Origin: Clostridia bacterium
GTDB lineage: Bacteria > Bacillota > Clostridia > UMGS1810
DNA length: 39,002 nucleotides
Assembly (NCBI GenBank): GCA_016293435.1
Contig: JAEDEG010000012.1
Span: 1 to 39,002, forward strand
Direction of reading: 5' to 3'
In this document: positions 24,492 through 32,578 of the stretch, in pieces
Numbering within the stretch: the stretch's first letter is position 1
Layout: each line of letters begins with the position of its first letter
The notes under the pieces: model-generated
Told to the model about the DNA's origin: nothing
The model's database searches: none
The model's input: the letters and a program-made list of their open reading frames with translations, nothing else
Made by a program: the position numbers and the translations under genes

Positions 24492-24527
24492 TGACGGTGA
24501 GGGATTTTTTGTGATTAAATATTAAAA

Positions 24528-26399
24528 TTAATCAAGCTCAAGCGCACCGGTATAAAGCTGATAGTATCTGCCCTTTTCTTCGAGAAGCTGCTCGTGAGTG
24601 CCGCGCTCTACAATAACTCCGTTTTCGAGCACCATTATGGTATCGGCATTACGTATGGTGGAAAGACGGTGCGCAATAATAAAGGTAGTACGGTCTTTCA
24701 TAAGCCTATCCATACCGTGTCCTATATGCTTTTCGGTACGGGTGTCGACAGAGCTTGTTGCTTCATCGAGAACAAGTATGGGAGCCTTGGAAACAGCCGC
24801 TCTGGCAATATTTAGAAGCTGACGCTGACCCTGACTGAGATTAGAACCATCGCCCTCTAAAACTGTGTCGTAGCCTTTGGGCAGGCGCATGATAAAGGAA
24901 TGGGCGCTCGCTGTTTTTGCCGCCTGAATAACTTCATCATCGGTGGCATCAAGACGGCCGTAGCGAATATTTTCCATAACCGTGCCGGTAAAAAGGTGAG
25001 TATCCTGCAATACCATTGCGATATTTTTTCTGAGGCTGTTTTTGCTGTAATTTTTAATATCTTTGCCGTCAAAAAGAATTGTGCCGGTCTCGATTTCGTA
25101 AAAACGGTTAATCAGATTGGTGATAGTGGTTTTGCCGGCACCTGTAGAGCCGACAAATGCAATTTTCTGCCCTTTTTGAGCTTTGAGTGTGATATCCTTA
25201 AGCACCTGTTTATCGGGATTATAGCCAAAGGAAACACCATTTAGCTCTACATCACCGTAAACTGTGCCTATGTCGGGCTTGTTATCCACATCCGCCTCGG
25301 GCTGTTCATCCATTACCGCAAACACTCTCTCTGCACCCGAAAGTGCGGAAAAGATATTAGAAACCTGCATCGAAATTTCATTGATGGGACGGCTGAACTG
25401 GCGGGAATAATTTACAAACACCGCAAGCCCACCCACATCGAATCTGCTAAGAGCACACATCAGACCGCCGATTGTTGCGGTAAGTGCGTAGTTAATTTGA
25501 CTTAGGTTTCCCATAACCGGACCCATGACAGAACCGAAAAACTGTGCCTTGAGCTGTTTGGAGCGAAGCTCCTCGTTGAGAATCTCGAACTCCTCATTCG
25601 CTCTTTGCTCATGGTTAAACACTTTTATTACCTTTTGACCGGAAACACTTTCTTCAACATAACCGTTTACTGCACCAAGTGCCGCCTGCTGAGCCGAAAA
25701 ATATTTGCGGCTGCGTTTGGCAAGAAAACCCGCCGCACGGATAAACACCGGAATCATGACAATTGTTATGATTGCTAATTTCCAGTTGGTGTATATCATA
25801 AGCAAAAAGGTACCAACTATGGTTATACATCCCGAGAAAAGCTGAACGATGGTACTGTTAAGCATTTCCCCTATTGTGTCTACATCGTTGGTAAAGCGGC
25901 TCATGAGCTCGCCGTTGGGGTTTTTGTCAAAGAATTTTATTGGAAGGCTTTGCATTTTATCAAAAAGCTCTTCTCTGATGCGGCAAAGTGCCCTTTGGGA
26001 AATGCCAATCATAATTTTTGACTGCAGATATGAAGATATGACTCCTGCCAGATATACAACAGCCATAAGACCGAGTGCAGCAACAAGTCCTTTTATATTA
26101 CCCGGAACAATGTAGTTATTAATAATCGGGCGGAGCATATATGAGCCGGCAAGGGTTGAAGCTGCTGTTACAAGAACACATACAAAGGCAATTGCAATTT
26201 TCAGCTTATCTTTGGCAATATAGGAGCCGAGGCGCTTTATTGTGGCATAAGTATTTTTGGGTTTGCCGCCTTTTCCGATTGTTCTGCCTCTCGGTCCTCC
26301 CGGGCCGCCGGGACCTTTGGGCATTTGACTGATTTGGGGATTGGCATGTGAACTATATCTTTTGAGGAGACGTTCTTTTTTTTGAATGTTATCCATCAT
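24528..26399 (-). CDS. ABC exporter subunit B, canonical ATP site (YfiC/TM288-like)
   Basis: This 623-residue half-transporter has an unusual N-terminal Gly/Pro linker (MPKGPGGPGGPRGR, near 25-38), six membrane helices (about 65-340) and a nucleotide-binding domain. The latter has Walker A VGSTGAGKTTITNLINRFYE, Q-loop VLQDTHLFTGT, signature NLSQGQRQLLNIARAA, Walker B ILVLDEATSSVD with catalytic Glu, and the H-loop IIAHRLSTIRNAD. It overlaps the partner gene by 4 nt (ATGA); ATG 26396 is an alternative start 3 nt on, better spaced from AGGAGG. The LSQGQ signature is typical of the consensus-site subunit in heterodimeric exporters. Substrate probably hydrophobic compounds or lipids. Confidence 0.92.
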   Translation of the reverse strand: MMDNIQKKERLLKRYSSHANPQISQMPKGPGGPGGPRGRTIGKGGKPKNTYATIKRLGSYIAKDKLKIAIAFVCVLVTAASTLAGSYMLRPIINNYIVPGNIKGLVAALGLMAVVYLAGVISSYLQSKIMIGISQRALCRIREELFDKMQSLPIKFFDKNPNGELMSRFTNDVDTIGEMLNSTIVQLFSGCITIVGTFLLMIYTNWKLAIITIVMIPVFIRAAGFLAKRSRKYFSAQQAALGAVNGYVEESVSGQKVIKVFNHEQRANEEFEILNEELRSKQLKAQFFGSVMGPVMGNLSQINYALTATIGGLMCALSRFDVGGLAVFVNYSRQFSRPINEISMQVSNIFSALSGAERVFAVMDEQPEADVDNKPDIGTVYGDVELNGVSFGYNPDKQVLKDITLKAQKGQKIAFVGSTGAGKTTITNLINRFYEIETGTILFDGKDIKNYSKNSLRKNIAMVLQDTHLFTGTVMENIRYGRLDATDDEVIQAAKTASAHSFIMRLPKGYDTVLEGDGSNLSQGQRQLLNIARAAVSKAPILVLDEATSSVDTRTEKHIGHGMDRLMKDRTTFIIAHRLSTIRNADTIMVLENGVIVERGTHEQLLEEKGRYYQLYTGALELD

Positions 26400-28138
26400 T
26401 TCTCCTCCTTTTCATGCTGAGAATAATATATTTCACGGTAATATTCATTATTTGGCAAAAGCTCGTTGTGACTGCCCTGCCCTACTATTTTACCGTCGTC
26501 TATAACGATAATCTTGTCGGCATCCATAACCGAGCTTATGCGCTGAGCAATAATTATCTTGGTGGTACCGCGCAGTTCATTTGAAAATGCGTCGCGTATG
26601 CGGGCTTCGGTGGCAGTATCGACTGCGCTGGTACTGTCGTCTAATATGAGTATTTTGGGAGCTTTTATAAGTGCTCTGGCTATACAAAGGCGCTGCTTCT
26701 GACCACCCGATACATTGACACCGCCCTGGCCGAGCTCGGTTTCGTAGCCATCGGTAAAGGAGGTAACAAAGCCATGAGCCTGAGCATTATTTGCTGCAGC
26801 TTGTATTTCTTCATCGGTTGCTTCTTCTTTGCCCCAGCGAATATTTTCGGATATGGTACCGCTAAAGAGGGTATTTTTTTGTAATACCATTCCAACTCCC
26901 TCGCGAAGATTGTAGAGAGAATAATCTCTGACATCGGTTCCGTCAACCAAAATACTGCCGGCGGTAACATCATAAAGACGTGCAATAAGCTGTACGAGGC
27001 TTGTTTTGCCCGAGCCTGTTGCACCGATAATGCCCACACATTCACCGGGGTTTGCCGTAAAGCTGATATTTTCGAGAACATTATTTTGAAAATCGGGATT
27101 ATAGCTAAAGCTTACGTTTTTAAACTCCACTTTGCCCTCTTCTACACGCTTTTCTTTTTGCAAAGCATTTTCGTCTGAAATATCAGACTCCGTATTAAGA
27201 ACTTCTTTAATACGTTTTGATGAAGCGAGGGCTCTGGATGCCTGCAAAATTATCATGGAAACCATCATAAGTGACATGAGTATCTGAACAATATAGGTTG
27301 TAAAGGCGGTAAGCTCACCAACATTCATAGAGTTCGATATTACAAAATTGCCGCCAAACCAAAGAACAGCAATGGTGGTTATATTCATCATTAGAGTCAT
27401 GATCGGTCCGGTTTTTATAACAAGGCTCATGGCACGCAGAGTGTTGTCGCGAAGGTCTGTGTTGGATTGGAAAAATTTTTTTCTTTCAAACTCGGTACGG
27501 ACAAAGGACTTGACAACTCTGACATTAGTGAGATTTTCCTGAATATCGGAATTGAGTTTATCCAGCTTTTTTTGCATGATATTAAATCTGGGAAAAGCCT
27601 TTGCCATTATAAAAATAATTGCCGCCGCAAGCACCGGAATAACAACTGCAATTACCATAGCTAATCTTGCATTGATTGTAATTGCCATTATAAGTGCACC
27701 AATGAGCATACCGGGTGCTCTCAGAAGCATTACGAGGCTCATGCGGATAACGTTTTGCATCTGGGTTACGTCGTTGGTAATACGGGTGATAAGCGAACCG
27801 GTGGAAAATTTATCGATATTTTTGAACGAAAAGGTTTGTACTCTTTTGAACAAATCACCTCTCAGATCGCTCGCAAATCCGACCGAAGCCCTGATTGCAA
27901 AATAGTTGCCAAGCACTCCGCCGCACATCATCATGATGGCTGTAAAAACCATGCCTATGCCAACTTTTATTATGTAGGCAGTGCTTTCGGCGTTGCCGCT
28001 TATTATGCCGCTATCGATAATCAAAGACAAAAGGCGCGGCATCAAAACCTCGCCGACTACCTCGGTTATCATAAACAATGGGCCAAAAATAAAGAATAAA
28101 ATATGTGGTTTAATATATTTGAAATAGCCTTTCAACAC
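26396..28138 (-). CDS. ABC exporter subunit A, degenerate ATP site (YfiB/TM287-like)
   Basis: This half-transporter of about 580 residues has six membrane helices and a nucleotide-binding domain: Walker A GATGSGKTSLVQLIARLYDV, Q-loop MVLQKNTLFSGTI, signature NVSGGQKQRLCIARALI, Walker B LILDDSTSAVD. Asp replaces the catalytic Glu, and the H-loop is IIAQRISSVMD with Gln in place of His. Both changes mark a degenerate site, as in the TM287 partner of heterodimeric exporters. The start is uncertain: AAGGGAG is followed by in-frame GTG (28141), GTG (28138) and TTG (28135); I give 28138. An upstream in-frame ATG at 28192 sits at the predicted transcription start and lacks a ribosome site. Confidence 0.88.
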   Translation of the reverse strand: MLKGYFKYIKPHILFFIFGPLFMITEVVGEVLMPRLLSLIIDSGIISGNAESTAYIIKVGIGMVFTAIMMMCGGVLGNYFAIRASVGFASDLRGDLFKRVQTFSFKNIDKFSTGSLITRITNDVTQMQNVIRMSLVMLLRAPGMLIGALIMAITINARLAMVIAVVIPVLAAAIIFIMAKAFPRFNIMQKKLDKLNSDIQENLTNVRVVKSFVRTEFERKKFFQSNTDLRDNTLRAMSLVIKTGPIMTLMMNITTIAVLWFGGNFVISNSMNVGELTAFTTYIVQILMSLMMVSMIILQASRALASSKRIKEVLNTESDISDENALQKEKRVEEGKVEFKNVSFSYNPDFQNNVLENISFTANPGECVGIIGATGSGKTSLVQLIARLYDVTAGSILVDGTDVRDYSLYNLREGVGMVLQKNTLFSGTISENIRWGKEEATDEEIQAAANNAQAHGFVTSFTDGYETELGQGGVNVSGGQKQRLCIARALIKAPKILILDDSTSAVDTATEARIRDAFSNELRGTTKIIIAQRISSVMDADKIIVIDDGKIVGQGSHNELLPNNEYYREIYYSQHEKEEK

Positions 28139-28157
28139 CACATCTCCCTTCAAAATA

Positions 28158-28199
28158 AAATAGTATGCCAAGAGCACTTTTTGCCCTAACATACTATTT
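28158..28199. promoter_or_regulatory. Spaced inverted repeat at the ABC exporter promoter, candidate repressor operator
   Basis: AAATAGTATG (28158-28167) and its complement CATACTATTT (28190-28199) are separated by 22 bp, so half-site centres lie 32 bp apart, about three helical turns. The distal arm begins right next to the -10 box and covers the expected transcription start. No regulator gene is adjacent. Confidence 0.5.
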
Positions 28200-28228
28200 A
28201 TTATACTTCAATTAATTGTTAAATTCAA
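28200..28228 (-). promoter_or_regulatory. Sigma-A promoter of the ABC exporter pair
   Basis: On the minus strand TTGAAT (28228-28223), a 17-nt spacer and TATAAT (28205-28200) lie about 60 nt before the subunit A start. Confidence 0.7.
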
Positions 28229-28265
28229 GAAAACAGAAGAAAAATTTACAAAACATTAATAATTT

Positions 28266-30122
28266 TTAGTTTTTAAAGCATCTGAATGAGTTTAGTATTG
28301 CAAGCACCGCAACTCCGACATCCGCAAAGATTGCCGCCCACATATTGCTGTAGCCTATGGCTGCAAATACCATTACCAAAAGCTTTATTCCGATTGCAAA
28401 CGCAACATTTTGTCTTACAATCTTATTGGTCTTGCGGCACAGTGAATATGCAAAGGATATTTTGGATATATCATCATCCATTATAACGATATCGGCGGCC
28501 TCGATTGCGGCATCTGAGCCAAGGCTTCCCATTGCTATGCCAACATCTGCCATAGCAAGCACCGGCGCATCGTTTATGCCGTCACCAACATATACAACCG
28601 ATCTACCCTTTGACTTTGAAGCTATAATTTTTTGAAGCTCGCTTGTTTTGTCTTCAGGCAAAAGCTCGCTGCGTACATCGGTGCATCCAAGCTCACGCGC
28701 CACATAAGCGGCACTGCTTTGGCGGTCGCCTGTGAGTATTGCAGATGATATGCCGAACTTTGTGAGGTCTTGAAATATCTCTTTGGATTGGGGCTTGATT
28801 TCGTCGGATACGACTATGCAGCCGAGAAATCTGTTATCTTCACAAACATATACAACCGAGGGAGCATCGGCGACTTCAAAGCCACACTTCACATAAGAAG
28901 AAATATATTTCTCGTTGCCGCAGCGAAAAATTTTACCCTCATATACGGCCTTTACACCGAGACCCGCAAAATTTTCGAAGCCTGATATTTTTTCGGGATA
29001 TTTTATGGGAGATGCTTCTTTTATTACGTTGGCTATCGGATGATCGCTGAAATATTCACACGCAGATGCCGCAAAAAGCAGAGCTTCGGTGTCAACACCA
29101 TCGGCGGGATTGCATGATGTGATTGTAAAATTGCCTCTGGTAAGAGTTCCTGTTTTGTCAAAAACAACGGTCTGAGCTTTGCCCAATAGCTCAAGCCAGT
29201 TGGACCCCTTGATAAGTATTCCTCGTGATGAGGCACATCCGATTGCTGCAAAAAAAGAGAGCGGTACCGAAATTACAAGTGCACACGGACACGACACAAC
29301 CAAAAAGATAAGCGCTCGCTTTAGCCAAAGCGAAAATGCACCCAAAAAAATCGGCATTATTAAAGCCAATGCAAGAGCAAATCCCACCACAATCGGAGTG
29401 TACACCTTGGAGAACGCAGTGATAAAGTTCTCACTTTTCGACTTATTGAACGACGCTTCTTCCACAAGCTCAAGTATTTTTGAAACAGTTGAATTTTCGT
29501 AGGTTTTGGTTACTTTTATTTCAAGAAGTGAATTGAGGTTTATACTTCCGCTATAGACAGTATCCCCTTCTGATATATAACTGCTTACACTCTCTCCTGT
29601 AATAGAAGAGGTATCAAGCCTTGATGTACCTTTTTGCACTATACCGTCAAGCGGAATTTTCTCACCGGGCTTTACCACTATGATATCTCCAACGTTTACC
29701 TCATTGGGTTCGACGGATTTTAAGACTCCGTCACAATACACATTGGCATATTCGGGGCAGATATCCATGAGTTCTGCAATAGAACGTCTGCTCTTGCCGA
29801 CAGCATAACTCTGAAAAAGCTCACCCACCTGATAGAAAACCATTACGGCCACAGCTTCGCTGTAGTCACCGAGGGCAAAGGCTCCGACAGTTGCGATAGA
29901 CATAAGAAAATTTTCGTCTAAAAGCTTGCCTCTGAAAATATTTCTCAGTGCCTCATACAAGACATCACAGCCGGATATGATATATGCCGCTGTAAGAATT
30001 AAAAGCGTATAACATAAATTCAATTTATACAAACTGTTTAGAGTAAAATACAAAGCAAGTAACATCAGCGATACCGCTATGCGCAGTAAATTGAATTTTT
30101 GGGAGCGTGAAAGATATGACAT
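28266..30122 (-). CDS. P1B-type heavy-metal efflux ATPase (Zn/Cd/Pb, CadA/ZntA-like) without N-terminal HMA
   Basis: This 618-residue P-type ATPase has about eight membrane helices, actuator motif SSITGESVS, the metal-path motif SCPCALVIS near 280, phosphorylation site DKTGTLTRG (Asp about 322), the HP motif YFSDHPIANV, nucleotide domain landmarks and the hinge VVYVGDGINDAPVLAMADVG. The late helices carry GIKLLVMVFAAIG (Lys) and AAIFADVGVAVLAILNSFRC (Asp-x-Gly), marks of the P1B-2 (Zn2+/Cd2+/Pb2+) class. Typical CadA proteins have an N-terminal HMA domain; here the protein begins directly with membrane helices and the HMA is a separate gene 6 nt upstream. It should export toxic divalent cations under control of the ArsR-type repressor. 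Confidence 0.93.
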   Translation of the reverse strand: MSYLSRSQKFNLLRIAVSLMLLALYFTLNSLYKLNLCYTLLILTAAYIISGCDVLYEALRNIFRGKLLDENFLMSIATVGAFALGDYSEAVAVMVFYQVGELFQSYAVGKSRRSIAELMDICPEYANVYCDGVLKSVEPNEVNVGDIIVVKPGEKIPLDGIVQKGTSRLDTSSITGESVSSYISEGDTVYSGSINLNSLLEIKVTKTYENSTVSKILELVEEASFNKSKSENFITAFSKVYTPIVVGFALALALIMPIFLGAFSLWLKRALIFLVVSCPCALVISVPLSFFAAIGCASSRGILIKGSNWLELLGKAQTVVFDKTGTLTRGNFTITSCNPADGVDTEALLFAASACEYFSDHPIANVIKEASPIKYPEKISGFENFAGLGVKAVYEGKIFRCGNEKYISSYVKCGFEVADAPSVVYVCEDNRFLGCIVVSDEIKPQSKEIFQDLTKFGISSAILTGDRQSSAAYVARELGCTDVRSELLPEDKTSELQKIIASKSKGRSVVYVGDGINDAPVLAMADVGIAMGSLGSDAAIEAADIVIMDDDISKISFAYSLCRKTNKIVRQNVAFAIGIKLLVMVFAAIGYSNMWAAIFADVGVAVLAILNSFRCFKN

Positions 30123-30128
30123 AGTACC

Positions 30129-30338
30129 TCACCCCTTAAATTCGCAGTCGGGAAATGCTGCTTTGCCTGCATTGACTGCATTTTTCAAAGCTTCGTCACT
30201 TTCATATTTTATAATTGCCTTTTCGAGCAAAAAGTTGACTTTGGCGTCTGTTATGCCAGCCGTCTTTTTGATAATCGATTCTAAATTTGCTGCACAGTGT
30301 GCGCAATCAATGCCTGTAACTCTCAAAATCTTTTTCAT
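30129..30338 (-). CDS. HMA-domain metal-binding protein (metallochaperone-like)
   Basis: This 69-residue heavy-metal-associated domain has the metal-binding motif GIDCAHCAANLE near 9-20, the fold's central AKVNFLLEKAIIKYES and a C-terminal helix. It is the size of a free CopZ-like chaperone. It sits between the ArsR-type regulator and the P1B ATPase, and probably delivers metal to, or replaces the missing N-terminal domain of, that ATPase. AGGAGAT lies upstream of ATG 30338. A longer in-frame reading to 30491 lies inside the regulator gene and is rejected. Confidence 0.9.
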   Translation of the reverse strand: MKKILRVTGIDCAHCAANLESIIKKTAGITDAKVNFLLEKAIIKYESDEALKNAVNAGKAAFPDCEFKG

Positions 30339-30387
30339 TTTAAAATATCTCCTATTCTTTAGCGGTTTAAATAATACAAGGATTATC

Positions 30388-30753
30388 TCACGAATGAGCG
30401 ATATGCTCCATACCGATACCGATAATGGTTCGTACATGGTCATCGTCGAGTGAATAGTATACGGTTTTGCCATCGCGGCGAAAGCGAACAAGCTTGGCTT
30501 GTTTTAAAAGCCGGAGCTGATGTGAAATGGCTGAGGTTGTCATGGAAAGCACCTCGGCAATATCACACACGCACATTTCTTCTTCAAAAAGGCAGTAGAG
30601 AATCTTGATGCGGGTTGAATCACCAAAAACCTTGTATAGCTCTGCAAGCTCAAAAAGCTTGCTCTCATCTGCCATATGATGTTTGACCTCGCTGACAAAG
30701 TCCGGGTGTATGCATTTGTGCTCACACATGGGTGCGTCTTGAGTTTTGTTCAT
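30388..30753 (-). CDS. ArsR/SmtB family metal-sensing repressor (CadC/CzrA-like)
   Basis: This 121-residue winged-helix repressor has an N-terminal Cys/His segment (MCEHKCIHPDF) as in CadC and the alpha-3 metal box EEMCVCDIAEVL (CVC, CadC/ArsR type). The recognition helix is MTTSAISHQLRLLKQAKLVR, with wing FRRDGKTVYYSLDD and a C-terminal DDDHVRTIIGIGMEHIAH carrying Asp/His residues at the alpha-5 zinc-site position. Both alpha-3N-type and alpha-5-type ligands appear present, so Cd/Pb and Zn sensing are both possible. AGGAGG precedes the ATG. It leads the efflux operon and faces its own operator at 30813-30844. Confidence 0.93.
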   Translation of the reverse strand: MNKTQDAPMCEHKCIHPDFVSEVKHHMADESKLFELAELYKVFGDSTRIKILYCLFEEEMCVCDIAEVLSMTTSAISHQLRLLKQAKLVRFRRDGKTVYYSLDDDHVRTIIGIGMEHIAHS

Positions 30754-30812
30754 TGAATTGCCTCCTTTTTATCTATGGCGGAGCAAAGCACTCCGTGTAT
30801 ACAAAAAACAAT

Positions 30813-30844
30813 ACAAACAATTGAACAATCGTTCAACTGTTTGT
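30813..30844. promoter_or_regulatory. SmtB/ArsR-type operator of the metal efflux operon
   Basis: A 32-bp imperfect palindrome: ACAAACA-A-TTGAAC (30813-30826), AATC, GTTCAA-C-TGTTTGT (30831-30844), with one mismatched pair. The core TGAACAATCGTTCA fits the 12-2-12 TGAACA...TGTTCA operator class of SmtB/CzrA/CadC regulators. It begins 1 nt after the -10 box on the minus strand. Confidence 0.85.
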
Positions 30845-30873
30845 ATTATACTCGTTTTTATATATTTTGTCAA
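30845..30873 (-). promoter_or_regulatory. Consensus sigma-A promoter of the arsR-HMA-ATPase operon
   Basis: On the minus strand TTGACA (30873-30868), a 17-nt spacer and TATAAT (30850-30845) are a perfect consensus, immediately followed by the operator. Confidence 0.88.
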
Positions 30874-30909
30874 GATGTTTTTGAAAAATTTTTTTAGTCT
30901 ATATCATTT

Positions 30910-31623
30910 TTATATCATCTTGGTAATATCCTTTTTCATACGCTGGATAATCCTTTTTTCGAGTCTTGAAATATACGATTGGGATATGCCGAGCAAATCG
31001 GCTACCTCCTTTTGCGTTTTTCTGCTACGGTTATTGACGCCGAATCGAAGCTCCATAATATTTTTTTCGCGGTCGGAAAGATGCTCAAGAGCAATGGTCA
31101 GGAGCTGTTTGTCCACCTCATTTTCGATATCGTGATAAACCACGTCTGAGTCGGTGCCGAGGATATCGGACAAAAGAAGCTCGTTACCGTCCCAATCTAC
31201 ATTGAGAGGCTCGTCTATTGATATCTCACTGCGACGATTATTGTTTTTGCGAAGATACATCAGAATCTCATTTTCGATACATCTTGACGCATATGTGGCC
31301 AGCTTGATATTTTTTTGAGGATTGAAGGTATTTATAGCCTTAATAAGACCTATGGTGCCTATGGATATCAAATCTTCGATATTAACACCGGTGTTTTCAA
31401 ATTTTTTGGCAATATAGACCACCAGTCTGAGATTGCGCTCTATAAGCACCGATTTTGCTTCTTTTCGATTGTTGGAAAGCATAGCTATATATTTTTCTTC
31501 TTCGTCTTTTTCGAGAGGGGGCGGCAGACTGAGCGGACCGCCAATATAGTGTACCTCCCGTACCGACAAAATAGAATAAATGATTTTTTTGAAGCTGCTT
31601 GGCAGATTGGTCAGTATCTGCAT
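30910..31623 (-). CDS. sigE: Sporulation mother-cell sigma factor SigE (pro-sigma-E)
   Basis: A 237-residue sigma-70 family protein, closely matching B. subtilis SigE along its length. It has an amphipathic pro-sequence (first ~27 residues) before HYIGGPLSLPPPL, region 2 with ERNLRLVVYIAKKFENTGVN and IEDLISIGTIGLIKAINTFN, ATYASRCIENEILMYLRKNN, DEPLNVDWDGNELLLSDILG, and region 4.2 KTQKEVADLLGISQSYISRL. The pro-sequence is cleaved in B. subtilis by SpoIIGA after septation. It starts 3 nt after spoIIGA with GGAGG upstream, the standard spoIIG arrangement. sigG, often next in line, is not here; the metal efflux operon follows instead. Confidence 0.97.
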   Translation of the reverse strand: MQILTNLPSSFKKIIYSILSVREVHYIGGPLSLPPPLEKDEEEKYIAMLSNNRKEAKSVLIERNLRLVVYIAKKFENTGVNIEDLISIGTIGLIKAINTFNPQKNIKLATYASRCIENEILMYLRKNNNRRSEISIDEPLNVDWDGNELLLSDILGTDSDVVYHDIENEVDKQLLTIALEHLSDREKNIMELRFGVNNRSRKTQKEVADLLGISQSYISRLEKRIIQRMKKDITKMI

Positions 31624-31626
31624 AAT

Positions 31627-32487
31627 TTATAACCTCCGGTTCTGATTTAATATATTCGGGTTGAACAATGCGTTATATTCATTTGCTGATGACAGTGCTT
31701 TTTCGCTTATACCCACTACAACATCGCGGGCTACTTTACCGTCTACAGTGATGCGATCGGGTACAAAGCCAAGCATCATGCCCTGCTCGTTGCCAAGAGA
31801 GGAATAAGGTATAACGCGGATCCTTACTTTGCTTTCGGCAGGATAGCTCAAATCGGGCACACCGTCCGGAAAAAGAATCTCAAGCTCTGACTTTTCGGCA
31901 ATAACAACAGATGAATTGGTCACAGGATCTGTTAGAAGATTGCCTGTGTCGGACAGGGCAGGTATTGTGCACTCTCTGCCCGACAAGGTAATACACAAGC
32001 TGCGTATACCGAGCAGCTTATTTCTGGAAAATACCGCCGAGGCAATTTTTATAACAAGATAAGCTATGGCAGAGGCCGCAACAAGAGCCCACAGAGATAT
32101 ATCGAAATAGAAAATACCGTTTTTTACAACCGGTGATGTGCCGTCGGCAAAATCTGTGAAGTATATCAACGCTAAAAGTATGCCGGCAAAGGTAAATGAT
32201 ACAAGATAAAACACTGCACAGCTACGAATTGTTTTGACAAATCCGAATTTGGGATATGCTATAATCACCATAACTACCGAAATTGCCATCTTAAAGGGAA
32301 ATATGTACAAAAAATCAATTTTTGGAAAAAACATACACACAGCATATACTGCACCTATGGCAGAAGAAAGGCAAATTCGCACCGTACCGGACTTATAGCG
32401 CAGAAAAATCTCCGTAATTTTCAGTAGTATCATATTTATTATAAAATTTACCAGAAAAAGCATGTCAACATATACTATGGTTTTCAT
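31627..32487 (-). CDS. spoIIGA: Sigma-E processing peptidase SpoIIGA
   Basis: This 286-residue membrane aspartic protease has five membrane segments in the first ~150 residues (MKTIVYVDMLFLVNFIINMI ...). A cytosolic protease domain with catalytic motif LSDTGNLLTDP follows (Asp about 180), then VIAEKSELEILFPDG, IRVIPYSSLGNEQGMMLGFV. It activates pro-sigma-E in the mother cell. ATG 32487 follows AGAGGTGG; an upstream in-frame ATG at 32571 lies within the promoter region and is rejected. It is translationally coupled to sigE. Confidence 0.95.
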   Translation of the reverse strand: MKTIVYVDMLFLVNFIINMILLKITEIFLRYKSGTVRICLSSAIGAVYAVCMFFPKIDFLYIFPFKMAISVVMVIIAYPKFGFVKTIRSCAVFYLVSFTFAGILLALIYFTDFADGTSPVVKNGIFYFDISLWALVAASAIAYLVIKIASAVFSRNKLLGIRSLCITLSGRECTIPALSDTGNLLTDPVTNSSVVIAEKSELEILFPDGVPDLSYPAESKVRIRVIPYSSLGNEQGMMLGFVPDRITVDGKVARDVVVGISEKALSSANEYNALFNPNILNQNRRL

Positions 32488-32505
32488 ATGTCCACCTCTT
32501 GTTAT

Positions 32506-32549
32506 ATTATATGCGACAGAGGGCGAAAAAAATGTAAAGTCGGGTCGAA
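32506..32549 (-). promoter_or_regulatory. Putative Spo0A-type spoIIG promoter
   Basis: On the minus strand TTTACA (32538-32533) and TATAAT (32511-32506) are 21 nt apart, too long for a normal sigma-A promoter but like the B. subtilis spoIIG promoter with its 22-bp spacing. Near matches (6 of 7) to the 0A box TGNCGAA occur at 32543-32549 (GGTCGAA, plus strand), 32521-32527 (GGGCGAA, plus strand) and 32518-32512 (TGTCGCA, minus strand). Confidence 0.55.
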
Positions 32550-32578
32550 GAAAAAAATTTATATTTTTCAATTTTCAC

